From Strongyloides papillosus (Eukaryota > Nematoda > Chromadorea > Rhabditida > Strongyloididae): a stretch of 64,000 nt of DNA. The first letter of the stretch is position 1. Every line of letters begins with the position of its first letter. The stretch spans positions 248,001-312,000 of the forward strand of contig SRSI01000009.1 in the NCBI GenBank assembly GCA_005656395.1, in the 5' to 3' direction. The notes under the pieces were generated by a model, which did not search any database, was not told the origin of the DNA, and saw only the letters and a list, made by a program, of their open reading frames with translations. Below, one piece after another: positions 44,994-56,889 of this stretch. Both the position numbers and the translations under genes were made by a program.

Positions 44994-46920
44994 ATGAGTG
45001 ATAATCATATACTTCGGCAATTTGATAAAGAATGCTTTTATGATCGTGATGGAAGCTGTTGCTCTAATTCATTGGATTCTTCATTTTGTAAGTTTTTTTC
45101 TCTATTTTATTATTTTTAATCGATTAATTTTTTTAAGCATTTGAAACAGAAGTAGATCATAGCGATAAGGTTATCGAAAAATTGTCCCATTTATGCTTTT
45201 CTGAAAGTTTAAGTGATGTAACATTATCTATAAATGATGTTAAGTTACCAGCTCATAAAATGGTTCTTGCATCAAGGTCAGATTATTTTAAAAGTTTATT
45301 TAATTCTGGGATGAAAGAAACAGTATCATGTGAAGTTGTTTTACACGAAAGCAATATACAGGCGTTTAAAATATGTTTAAAGTATTTGTACACAGGAAAA
45401 ATTGACTTTCATTCAATGGCTATTGATATGGCTATAGATATTTTTATTATATCAAATAAATATGCCTTCGAAGATTTAGAAGAGTTATGTACAAGATATT
45501 TTAAATTAAATATTGAAGAACAAAATATTTGTTCAATACTAATGGTTTGCCTGGCATATGATTTAAAAGAAGTAGAAAATTTAGCATTACGATATGTTGA
45601 TAAACACGGAAATGATATATTGCAGTTACCAGAATTTCTAGATCTTCCTGGATCATGCATTGAGAACATAATATCGAGAAATTCATTTCTGGCCGATGAA
45701 GAAAATATCTTCATTGCCGTTCAAAAATGGTTATCAGTGAATGAAGAAAGAGAATCATTTAAAGATAATTTAATTAAACATATCCGTTTACCATTACTGT
45801 CTATAGAGTGTCTTCTCGGAACAATAAGGGATTCAAAATTATTCAATGCAGATGATATATTAGATGCCATTAACGAGAAATATCAAAACAGTTATACAAA
45901 TTTAAATCATAGATGTTTTATGAAGGCAGAGTATGATGTTATGAATAATGGATATCAAATTATTTGTGGAGATAATCCCTCAAGATTAACATCATTACCA
46001 TCATATACTCATAAGATTGAATGGGAAAAAAAGGCAACTGGACATGTAATTGGAATTGCTACAGATGGAATAATAATTGAATTCTCAGATAAATATCTTA
46101 TTAACAATATTAATTTCCGATTATTAGATTTTGATCAACGTTATTTCTCTTACCATATTGAAGTTAGTATCGACAAAAAAGATTGGGTAAGAATAATTGA
46201 TCATGATAAGTACAACTGTAGGGGTGTTCAAAATTTATTTTTCAAAGAACGAGCCGTAAAGTAAGTTTAAATATTTGAAATTTTACATAATATAAATTTA
46301 TTTTTTTCTTCTATAGATTTGTTCGTATTCGTGGAACTAATTCTTCAATACTAAATCTATTTCAAATACTTACATTTCATGCTTTATATACCGCTAATCC
46401 CAGAAAAGTGGATCCTATTACGAATATTGTTATACCAGAAAGGAGTATTGCAACGACTAAAGAAAATGCCTTAGTAATTGAGGGAGTTTCAAGAACCAGG
46501 AATGCATTATTAAATGGAAATTATGAAGATTATGATTGGGATAATGGATATACATGTCATCAATTAGGTTCTGGTTCTATTACAATACATTTTCCTCAGC
46601 CATATTTAGTTGATAGTATAAGATTATTGTTGTGGGATCGTGATGATAGATATTATTCTTATTATATTGAAGGTTCTGTAGACGGAAAAGGATGGAAAAG
46701 AATCATTGATAAAACAAATGAAGAATGTCGCAGTTGGCAAGATTTAAAATTTGAACCCGTAATCGTTGGGTATATTAGAATTGTTGGGACACATAACTCC
46801 GCTAATGAAGTTTTTCATTGTGTTCATTTTGAATGCCCATCTGATGCTAAAATCTTAAAGGATGAAGAAATAAACCTGGAAGAAGCTTCATTATGTCTCG
46901 AAAATATAAACAATACATAA
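44994..46920 (+). CDS. hpo-9: BTBD9 orthologue (BTB-BACK-discoidin protein)
   Basis: Three exons: 44994-45087, 45138-46260 and 46317-46920, with phases 1 and 2, giving 606 aa; human BTBD9 is 612. Domains: BTB/POZ (about 45-150; LSDVTLSINDVKLPAHKMVLASRSDYF), BACK (about 150-250), then two F5/8-type-C discoidin-like domains (about 270-400 and 430-580) with INNINFRLLDFDQRYFSYHIEVS and VDSIRLLLWDRDDRYYSYYIEGS as matching strands. The same order is found in BTBD9, a presumed Cullin-3 adaptor linked to restless legs syndrome in humans, dopamine and iron biology in flies, and named hpo-9 in C. elegans. No signal peptide, so the discoidin domains are intracellular, as in the family. Completeness and order make this call firm. 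Confidence 0.95.
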
Positions 46921-47084
46921 ATTATTCGATGATCTATAAATATATTTAACAGAATTGACGCCATTTTAAAATTGTATTATATTTGTAAAATCTACTAATG
47001 ACTTAAATATTTTTTTTAAAAAAACACGTTTAAAATAAATAATTTATTGATAAATGTACAGTTTATTTTTTAAGTATTAAAAAG

Positions 47085-48373
47085 TTAAAGTATAACTGGT
47101 AGGACTTTTTTGTCATTACGTCCGTTTCTGAGAAACATTCTAAAATACTCATTCAAGTCAATACGAATTGTAGGATTGCATATGTAATAAATAACAATTC
47201 TTACTGCACTTGTAAACATATAGGTAAATGAAACAATATCCGAAAATATAGAATGAAAAGCCGATGCTAAAGTTTTGTCATTACTATCTTTAAGCAAATC
47301 TGAATCAGCTCTTTCTAAAATTGTTAAAATAAGACTTAGAGAATTACTTATAAGATATGATGCTACGATAGCTGTCATCGTTAAAACTGCACTTCTCATT
47401 TTTTGGTCAATTCCGACAAAAGATGTTATTGAATTACTTCTGCTTAATGTTACTACTGTTGTGAAGTTATTAGATGTTACTACAGAATTTTTTGTCAGAC
47501 TTTTTGCCTCCTGCTTAACTAATAGTCTTTTACACGCTTGCATAGTTGGTTCGTTAGCAAATTTTTTAACTTGATCAGCCATTCTTTTAATTATAATCTT
47601 AAGGGAAAATTTTGTTAAATGTGACATCATAATTTAAACTTACACAATTCAGAATTATTAAAATAAAAAATGGAATAAAAACTTGAACAATAGTGAATGT
47701 AATTAAATCAGCATGTATAAAATCCTCACTCCACCAATCCGCACCACCAACTGCTTTTGTTCTAAAGATATCAGGACAATTAGGGAACAAATCCAATTTT
47801 CCATTGAAAAAGTACATACTCCTTGAGATAATGCAGAAGAACATTGTTAAAGAAATCGTCCATACTCGACCTTTTTCTGTTTGGGTTTTCTTTAAAATCC
47901 AATTTTCTACTTGTCCAAATGTCCAAATTAACCTTTCAATAGTTGCAAATATTAACATATATGGCATTGAAATTTGAACAATTTTTGAGATGGCAAATAT
48001 TGGAATGACATATTTGAAGTAGATGATGAATAAAGGCTAAACTTGAATTAAAAAGTAATTACTTCCTAAAACTCACATAAATATGTAAATAATGTATTAT
48101 TGCATCAATTCCAAATATCAAAATATAAACAATACATAATAGACAATCAAGAATTGCCAATACTGAAGGGTATAATGTCGGCTTCTGAGTGTTGTCTTTC
48201 TTTTTTATAAAAACATAAAAAAGAATTATATTTCCTATTGTTCCAAATGCTGCAATTAAAGATGACACAATTAGAAAGGTAAATCTTAAGTCTGTATAAT
48301 ACTCTGCAGCACCACAAACATAATCTTCTTCCTCATCAACGGAGTTTGAATTATATTGAGTAGTTAAATTCAT
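47085..48373 (-). CDS. Rhodopsin-type GPCR, probably a peptide or orphan receptor
   Basis: Three exons: 48373-48077, 48036-47644 and 47597-47085, all phase 0, giving 400 aa from the chosen start MNLTTQYNSNS. An earlier in-frame ATG at 48451 would add 26 residues; I prefer the later one because it leaves a typical glycosylatable extracellular N-terminus. Seven hydrophobic segments can be traced, TM1 with GNIILFYVF. TM3 ends ATIERLIW (an ER variant of DRY), loop 3 is long and Ser/Thr/Lys-rich, and TM7 has YYICNP in place of NPxxY. Nematodes have many such neuropeptide receptors. The exact subfamily is not clear. The gene is convergent with BTBD9, leaving 164 bp between stop codons. Confidence 0.8.
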
Positions 48374-51300
48374 ATTTATAAATAAAATAAATAATAAATT
48401 TTTATGGTGAAAAGAATAAATTCTCCATATATATTTTAAAATATCTGACAAATATTTTATAAATTAGCAATAAAAACTCTTTTGATTGAGTGACAAATTT
48501 TAAACGTATCTAAATTTATTTCGTGAGTAAAAAGCTTGACAAATTAAATCTTATTAAGGCTTTACTAATGTTTTAAAAATAAAAGAATGACCACTTTTAA
48601 AGAAATATTTGGTTATTAAACTTTTTCAAGTTACTATAATGTGATTAGAAGATTAATAGGCGTGTACAAATAGTATGAAAATAAATAGTTAAATTGAACA
48701 GTTTAAATATTTAGACAGTTAGCAGTGTTTATGATTCACAAAAATTTTATATATACGTTTTCATTAAATAGAATTAATTTTAAATTTAATCACTTTTTTA
48801 AAAAAATAATTATTGAAAAAATAATTAAAAGTTATATTTATACTAACTTTTACGAAATAAATAAATCTTTATCTCTGAATTATTGGATTTCTTAAAATAA
48901 TTAGAAAATATTTTTGAAATATGAGACGGAAAAAAATTTTTTGGCTTCAATAAAACATCATATGAATTTAAAGATATCCTAAAAAGGACAAGTAATTGAT
49001 ATTCAAGGAGCTTATAAAAAGAAAAAAATTTTAAAAAATTAATAATAAACCAATTATTCGCACTATAACTGAAATTTGAGCTTAAGGGACATCAGTTATA
49101 TGTCAATAAAATATATATTAAATTAATTGTTAGCATGGACAATTTTAAAAGCCATAAAATTATAGACGTTAGTAAATAAATACCTCCAACAGTGAAAACA
49201 TTATGACGTAAAAAGTAACCGCTATTAAAAGTATTTTAAGAAAATTTTTATGTTTAAAGTTGTACTTACATTAAAGTAGACATATTTTTTTCATACGGTT
49301 AATGGAATTTTTAATGATATGTTTACTAGATACTTCAATGATGATAAAAAAAAAAAAGATGTTTCGTTGTAGTAAAAAAAAACCCTGAACAAGAGTTAAT
49401 ATAAATCTTATATTTATTTAGATTCAGCTTTTAAAATTTTATGATTGATAATATAACGAATAAATGTATTTTATATATAGAATTAAAATTTTAAAGCGTT
49501 TATATGGCTATTTTCATTTTAAAATGATAAAAATTTCAATGTAATTGTTTTTTCTTAATTTAATTTTACAATAGTTGTTTTTGAACTCGTGAAAAAGTAG
49601 TTTCGAAAAAAATTTATGAATGATGCATTAATATAAAACACTTTCATTATTGAAAAAAAAAGAATATACGTAAATACTATAAAATTTCTTATTTAGAAGA
49701 CACATTAAAAACAACATGGGGATTTACAATAAAAACGCGTTAAAATCATTTAACTACTTTCTAGAACTTTTTTCTATAATGTTTGCAAAACAATAAGTTC
49801 TGATTACATTTTATTAAATATTAAATTGATTAGCATTATAGATGAAATTTTTAGTAAAAAAGTGTAATTATTTCCTGAAAATCAAGAATTACTCAAGCAA
49901 ATCTATTAGCAATTGTTTTTATTTTCTAACTAATATTGAAACATACTTAATTCTTAAACCTACAAGATTATGTTGAAAAAATTATTAAAAATGTATCACC
50001 ATATCATGTTTCAATGCCATTAAGATAGGAATTCTTCTTAATTAAAAGATTGATTTTAGACCACTTAATTTTCAAATTGTAAATATAATAATAAAAAGAA
50101 TAAATTAAAATTGGCACTAACATCTATTTTTAATACAAAATTTATGATTATTTACTAAATGATAAAAAACGAAAACATTATACTCGATTTATTATAAGAA
50201 AATTAAATATTAAAGAAGATGAAATACATTAGACATAAGATTATACAATATTTCGAACAAATCCAACATAATAATAATACATAAATTTGTTAAAGAGTGA
50301 TGGAATGTAAAAAGAATTCTGAATAATATTTTATCATCAAATCAAAAATATAAACTTCGTTTATAATGAAACACTTTATCATTTTTCAACAGAAAATTTT
50401 ATTTTAAAGCGGATATTATTCTATGAAATTACTAAAAACCATATTCTTTTTACTATTATTGTCTTTAATTAAATGTTAAACATCTCATTCTATTTCATCT
50501 TTTAAAATAGAAAGTTGAAAATATTTTTTAACAATAAGTAATGAAAAGCTTTACATAATAATAGAAGAATATAGATTGTTGTTTCAAATGATGCACCAAA
50601 AAATATTTGTAAGTCTATTTGTAGATAATGGATTGTAGTTTCAAAGTATTTATTAATAACACACGAAAAACACATTCATTAAGCAATAAAATTATAATTT
50701 TTTCATATTAACGGAAATTAATTTTTACTTCAAAAACAATAATTTTTAACATAATTTTATGGTTAATGCTATCTTAAATCCTATCATTCCACTATTTTAA
50801 ATACATTATTTAATATTTGAAAACTATTTGTTCATTTAATTATTATCAATCACTTTGTTTCACTTTTAATTTATTATTTCTTTAATAAAAGTGTTTTATC
50901 CATTATAAAAATTAAAATATTTATGTCACATTACAAAATTTTGTGTGTTGTTGTTCAGAAAGTTTCTACTCCATTCAATTTAACACTATATTTCATCTTA
51001 AAATAAACTTGAATTGCATTTATATTTGAAACCTAATTAAAATAAAATATTTTAACCTTATCTAGGAAATCATTTAATTTAAAAATATACGAGACAAAGA
51101 TAAATATAGAAACTTTACTTTATTTCTTTCTTGCTCATGAAACATTATGTTTTCTTGAATATTCCGGTTACAGAAATATTAATCATTTGTAGATTTCTAT
51201 TAATTGTTTTGCAACATCTAATATAATTAACAGGATTTGGCATTTACCATTACAATGATATAGATACCGATAAAAGGGAATTGACAGAAATTTAGGTCAC

Positions 51301-51406
51301 TTGTGTAAGAGGATGGTTTGAAAAAACAATATTTGATAATGTTTGGTCCGTTTACCTCATTATTAAAGAAAAATATTTTTGTTTCTATCTCTTTATATTT
51401 TTAATC
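48374..51406. other. Gene-free stretch of 3 kb
   Basis: Between divergently placed receptor (-) and ground-like (+) genes. Very AT-rich with many A and T runs. No frame, RNA gene or tandem repeat is convincing. Promoters for both genes should be near its ends. Confidence 0.45.
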
Positions 51407-52084
51407 ATGTTCAAGTGTATTGTTATAACTTTAGTCTTATTAACTCCAATTACTTTATCATTTTTCCTTGGAAATACTGGTTGTGGTTGTTCAACACCAC
51501 CATGTCCAAATCCATGCGCAACACTTCCTGGATATACTTCTCCTACAATACAAAACACTAATGGGTATCCAATATCACCATCTAAAACTTTTGGTGTCGG
51601 AAGTTATCAAGTACCCAATGAAATGGAAATGGTATAGTTATCATTAATATTAATTATATTTATATTATAGAGAGCACAACTATTTGGATTAGATCTTAAT
51701 AGTCCATTAAACGATAAACCAACATATGACTTTAATAAAGATCTCATACCAGACATTGATTTGATAGATCAACAACAAAATGTACGCCGTTCACCAGAAG
51801 CATCATTATCAAAGGATGAAGAGAAGGTTATAGAACTCCAAGATGACAATAGTAAATGCAATAGTGAAGATTTGAAAAGAATAATGCTACAAAATATGTC
51901 TGAAGATGCTAGAGAATCAAAAAGATCTATAAACAAAGAGGCAGAAGGCTTCTTCAAACAAAACGTGGCTGTCATATGTTCAAAACGTGGTCATTATTCT
52001 TACATTTTTTCTTCTGACATATTTTGTGAAGTTTCTAAAGGACCAATGACATGTATTGCTTTTCAACAAGCCAATGTTTTATAA
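51407..52084 (+). CDS. Secreted ground-like (GRL) domain protein
   Basis: Two exons: 51407-51631 and 51671-52084, phase 0, giving 212 aa. Signal peptide MFKCIVITLVLLTPITLS, then a short Cys/Pro segment (GCGCSTPPCPNPCA), a variable middle, and a C-terminal ground-like domain (about 138-206). That domain runs from KCNSEDLKRIMLQNM through EAEGFFKQNVAVICSKRGHYSYIF to DIFCEVSKGPMTCIAFQ. Ground-like domains are nematode-specific and related to the warthog/groundhog hedgehog-like families; several are expressed in hypodermis and cuticle-forming cells. The N-terminal Cys/Pro motif before the domain is typical for grl genes. Cleavage could also occur at NVRRS near residue 115. Confidence 0.9.
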
Positions 52085-54360
52085 ATTTAAAAAATCATTC
52101 ATAATTTATTATTTAAAAATTTTTGTACATTTTTTAAATTTTTCGCTTCCACAAATATTAATAATATGTAATTTTTAATTATAATAGCTTTTATATTTTT
52201 TACACCTAAATAATATATTATAATAAATCCAATACTTCTGTATAAAATTACCAAAAACCTAAAATATTGTTAAAAATAGTCTGAAACCACTTTGAATATT
52301 AACTACTATTTTTGTCATTATCATCACCATCATCCCCACAAAATGTATACATATATGAGAGGCAGTGAAATGTAAAGAAAAACGACATATGAATGCATGT
52401 CATTTCAGTATCATGTTATCAAGCTTCATATGCACACATAACTATTTCACTAAAAGCATATTGAAGTCTGTTAATTTTTTCCTATATATAATTTTTAATA
52501 CACATATACATATATTTGTTAAGACCTTTCCGAATCATCATAAAATATATTTGGAATGAAAATTGTTTAAAAGAAGTTAAGGTTTATTTAATATCTAAAT
52601 TAGTCTCATTACTTACACTTTGAAGCTATTTTGTAATAACAAAAATTATTTATGTACATGTAAATATATATGTTAAAATATATTACTCAATATACTACCT
52701 ATATTAATAATATATATTATACAAATATATATATTAAATATATATGTATAAATGTAATTTTTTTATATTTTAAGGTAACTGTAATTAAATTCATTTTCCA
52801 ATTCATTGTAATTTTCTTTCTATTCTCTTATGTTAAAATAAGCATGAATCCACTGTCATTCTACCCATCCCTCACAAACAATACTTTCTTTCACATATAT
52901 ATATATATGTTCATCGTAAGAACTTCAACAAGCAACTGCTTGTGTAGACAACCAACTATTATCAAACTACCCTAGCGCCCCAAGTGAATATTAAAATTTA
53001 GATGCATGTATTGACGTCCATTTCACATTTTTAATGCACCCATCTTTTTGGATAGCTCATATAGAAGTCTTATCTTGTGCATGGTAACAAAAAATTTCGG
53101 TGTTTGAAAATATTCTTTACAAGTGGGTTGTTGATACTCTGGAAGAGTTTGTGATAATGGAGTATAGAAGAGTAACAGGGGAGTTGGGTAACATAATTAT
53201 ATGAACATTTCAAAAAGTTATACTTTTATTTTATTTTATTTTTAGTGGCTCATAATAATTAAATTAGTGATATTTAATTTTTTCTATTCTGATTCACACC
53301 TTTACTTATTTACTTCTTTAGAAATTTAATTTTTATTTTATGCATACATCTATATAAATTTATAATACTTCATCATCATCATCATATCATATATATCAGA
53401 TGAGGTAATGATAGTCACACACATCAGCAAGAACCATTGATCGTGATAAAGAGATTTTTTTTTGTCTTTCTATTTCTAACATTCAAATTCCCATTATCTA
53501 TAAATTTTCTTCATATTATTTTCCTCATTCATCCTTAGAAAAATTTTCTCTTTATATTTCAGCCTTCAATATTCTTTCTCTCATCATATTTTCCATCTCC
53601 TAGAATATACATAACATACAGCTGCGGCTGCATTTGCAGTTAGTAGAGTTGACTCAACAACATATACAAATCTGATGCCTACCAACAAACGATGTTTATT
53701 GAATGAGAAGGTCTTCATTGACTATACCGCGGAGACAGTGTAACTATATGATGATAAGATTCAACATTGCTCAAGTTATGAGATTATCATTACCCCTGAC
53801 TAGTTGGGAGGTTGTGAAGAGTATATCGAAGATAGAAGAACTGTTTGAATGAAATACACTCTATACACAATTGGATGAGATGCTCAAAGTAGTTATTTGG
53901 AGCTCGTCGGTGTGGTCGTGGTTTTGTTGTATGTCTGATGATGATGATGTAGAGTAGGGAAATCTACCTATCAACGCGCATTATTAGGAGCTTTGGCTAT
54001 GATATATGTATTATTACTACAACTACTACCTTATACAGCTCACCAACATGAACACTTTATACTCTAATATTTACTTGTCCATAAATTATTTGTCCCTACT
54101 TTATACATAGAATTATATGTACTTTTCAGAACGATTCTTCTTTTCTTCCATTTTATTTTTACCTGCGTTCCTTTTCTATTTTAAATATAAAGACACAATA
54201 TATATAATTCGCGCTCTTCTCTATTTATATATATTTTCTTTATAATTTTATACATTTACTATAATTTAATTTTAACTATATATATTTATATACATATATA
54301 CAACACATATATATATTTATATTTATTTATTTATTTTTATTTTTCTTATATTTCTAGAGA
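52085..54360. other. Long upstream region of zinc-finger gene A
   Basis: About 2.3 kb. TA-rich dinucleotide runs near 52890-52910 and 54230-54330, CAT/ATC repeats near 53370-53390. From about 53450 to 54200 the plus strand is pyrimidine-rich and less AT-biased than other spacers. An acceptor-like TTTCTAG ends at 54357, three bases before the ATG, marking a trans-splice site or a 5' UTR intron. Frames near 52365 and 52670 look like chance. Confidence 0.5.
54356..54357 (+). promoter_or_regulatory. Acceptor AG just before zinc-finger gene A start
   Basis: The T-rich tract and TTTCTAG directly precede AGA-ATG. In nematodes this arrangement usually marks spliced-leader addition. A cis-spliced 5' UTR intron is the alternative. 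Confidence 0.55.
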
Positions 54361-56694
54361 ATGAGTGGAAGTTCAATAACAGTAGAAAATACTTTACTAC
54401 CAAATTTCCAAGGTTTTTTAGAACGTGCTTTAAATGGTTATTCTGATTCTCCAGCAAATGAACCATTAAAGGCTGCCTACTTATCTAGTGGGGTAAATGG
54501 TATTTCTATTAATTTAAAGTGTACAGAGTGTGGTATTGTCAAGACAACAAGTGAAGATCTAGAAATTCATATTAAAGTGGAGCATCTAAATTGGCTTCCA
54601 TATAAATGCCCGTTATGTGGAACAACGAGAGCCAGTGATAATCAAATGAGAGAACATATACATTCATGTCATAGGAAAAATATTTCTATTTTCCAATACC
54701 AAGACAACGGTGGAGCAAAAAGAGCATTACAAATAATGTTAGATAAAGCTTGGATGACAGCTATTGGAAAGAGTAACAATAATAATAATGGAAATAAAGA
54801 TGATAAAAAAAATTCAATAAGTGATATATTTTTTAAAAACTTTGGTGTTTCAAATAATTGTGAGGAGGATGAGGGAACAACAAAAGATGATGAAACAATA
54901 AATTTTCTTAAAAGTTTACAACGTACAGTTAATGGTAAAACAGATGGTGGGAGTGATGATGACGAGACAAATGAGGACGATCATATTGACAATGAGAATT
55001 CCACTACTACTACTACAAGTAATGCTATTACACAGGATAACCATGAAGAGTTAATCAATAGTATTTTAACAAATATGTCAAAAAAGACAGTCCCTCCAGC
55101 CAATGAGGAAACATCTATTTCAAAATTGTTTAACACAGATTCAACTGATGCATCATCATTTTTGAATGACATCTCTTCTATTTTCAATCTTCCAAATGAG
55201 ACAAAGAATGATGATAAAGATAACAATTCAAAGAGTCAGAAAATGTTATCGAAAAAAAGAGTGTTAGGTCTTTGCTCTAGATGTCAGAAACCAGTAACTG
55301 CAGGTGCTAGACAAATGCATATGTATTTCCATTTAGGAAAAGACGAAGGTGAATTCCGTTTTAGATGTAAATACGAAGGCTGTACAGTAGAGTATTATAG
55401 AAAAGATCAAATGGAGGCGCATCAAACAAAAATTCATGGTTCATTTCAACCAGAAATGATGGAAGATAGAACACAAGAATTATTCGAGCAATGTCAATCA
55501 TTATCAATGGAATTATTGGGAACAATAAATAACACCCCTGGTCCTAGTGCAGCACAGGCTGTGTTAGTTGAAGCATATAATAAAGAACAAGAGATGAATG
55601 GTAAAAGAGGCAAAAAACGAAAAATTGAAGATGATTTACCAACCCTAATTAACCTTGATAAATTTAAAAATATTCCTTCAACAAATGATAATGACAAATC
55701 AAAAATTGAAGCCTTAAAATGTGTTACTTGCAACAAAAGTATTTTAGTCACACAGAAACCACTACATGTATTAGAGCACTTTAAAACAGATTATGAATTA
55801 TTTAAATTTTGTTGTAAATTTTGTTCATTCACTTGTGATGGTAGAATTGAAATGAGTACACATGGTGCATCTAAACACTCCGATACCAACTGTTGTATGG
55901 ATGTTGGTGATAAACATAAAAGTAAATTAAAAGAAATATTAGAAAATTGCTTTAATGAGACTGCAGATAATAAAATGTGTGAAGTTATTACTAGGGAAAT
56001 TTCAACATTAAATTTAAGAAAAATCTCATCACCATCTGGTAGTGCTGAATCAGAGGAGGACGACCATATTGATGATAAGAATAATGCTGATAATACAATT
56101 GGTTCACCAACTAAACCACCAAGGCGCTCATTTTCTAATAGAAAATTCGGTTATCGTAAAACTCCGTCTAAGGAGAAGAAAATTGCAATGACGAAGTTAA
56201 GAGAAATATCAATGAAACTTGGTGGTGCATTATACTTTAAAAAGAAAAACAATGATACATTAATTTGTCAGAAATGTGATAAAGTAATACCTGCCAGGGT
56301 TTCTGATCATGCTTATACCCATTTAGATGTTGATTTATTTTCATGTCCCATGTGTGATTTTGGTCATCAATGTAGAAAAGGAATGGTAAATCATATGAAA
56401 ACTGAACACAACTCAGGTGAGAATCCTATTGACAATCGATTAAAATTTGGAAAAGAAATTAAGAATATCATTAGAGAGTGCTATCCACAACATTTTGTTG
56501 ATGTACCAATTCCAACTGTCGTTGATATAGAACGCCTCAAAGCTACTCTAAATATCACAGAACCATTTATATCTGGTATTGATGATTTGGAGGTAAAAGA
56601 CGATGAGGTGACAGAAGATGAACAGCAGGATGAGGATATTAAAGAGGAAGAAGAATTTGACAATGGTGGAAATAGTGATGATGTAGAAGAGTAA
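54361..56694 (+). CDS. C2H2 zinc-finger protein A, four paired-finger modules
   Basis: Single exon, 777 aa. Two strict fingers come first: C54-H75 (CTECGIVK..H..H, C-x2-C-x12-H-x4-H) and C83-H104 (CPLCGTTR). Three more modules follow at about 305-358, 454-505 and 636-682. Each pairs a short CxxC...HxxxH finger (for example GLCSRCQKPVTAGARQMHMYFH), a fixed spacer and a second finger with a longer loop. Acidic, Asn-rich linkers separate the modules, and the C-terminus is strongly acidic (DEQQDEDIKEEEEF). Basic patches (KRGKKRKIEDD) look like nuclear-localisation signals. A transcription or chromatin factor is likely. I do not recognise a named orthologue. It is paralogous to gene B, which faces it 195 bp away. 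Confidence 0.88.
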   Translation: MSGSSITVENTLLPNFQGFLERALNGYSDSPANEPLKAAYLSSGVNGISINLKCTECGIVKTTSEDLEIHIKVEHLNWLPYKCPLCGTTRASDNQMREHIHSCHRKNISIFQYQDNGGAKRALQIMLDKAWMTAIGKSNNNNNGNKDDKKNSISDIFFKNFGVSNNCEEDEGTTKDDETINFLKSLQRTVNGKTDGGSDDDETNEDDHIDNENSTTTTTSNAITQDNHEELINSILTNMSKKTVPPANEETSISKLFNTDSTDASSFLNDISSIFNLPNETKNDDKDNNSKSQKMLSKKRVLGLCSRCQKPVTAGARQMHMYFHLGKDEGEFRFRCKYEGCTVEYYRKDQMEAHQTKIHGSFQPEMMEDRTQELFEQCQSLSMELLGTINNTPGPSAAQAVLVEAYNKEQEMNGKRGKKRKIEDDLPTLINLDKFKNIPSTNDNDKSKIEALKCVTCNKSILVTQKPLHVLEHFKTDYELFKFCCKFCSFTCDGRIEMSTHGASKHSDTNCCMDVGDKHKSKLKEILENCFNETADNKMCEVITREISTLNLRKISSPSGSAESEEDDHIDDKNNADNTIGSPTKPPRRSFSNRKFGYRKTPSKEKKIAMTKLREISMKLGGALYFKKKNNDTLICQKCDKVIPARVSDHAYTHLDVDLFSCPMCDFGHQCRKGMVNHMKTEHNSGENPIDNRLKFGKEIKNIIRECYPQHFVDVPIPTVVDIERLKATLNITEPFISGIDDLEVKDDEVTEDEQQDEDIKEEEEFDNGGNSDDVEE

Positions 56695-56889
56695 ATGTCA
56701 ATAAAGCTTTAATAATAACCATTCGATTATTTTCGGGTATTAAAGTAAATAAAAAATATTTACCAAAAATTTTTTTTAAAAAAAAATCCTTCTTTTTTAA
56801 TACAATTATAAATTGTAAAAATAAATACAAGAAACAAACAAAAAAAATTATTTTGAGATTTCCACAATTAATAGAAGATCTTAAAATTA

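Noticed and set aside
52670..52975. 101-codon plus-strand frame
   Set aside because: Ile/Tyr/Thr-rich product from TA-repeat DNA, partly over a (TA)n tract.
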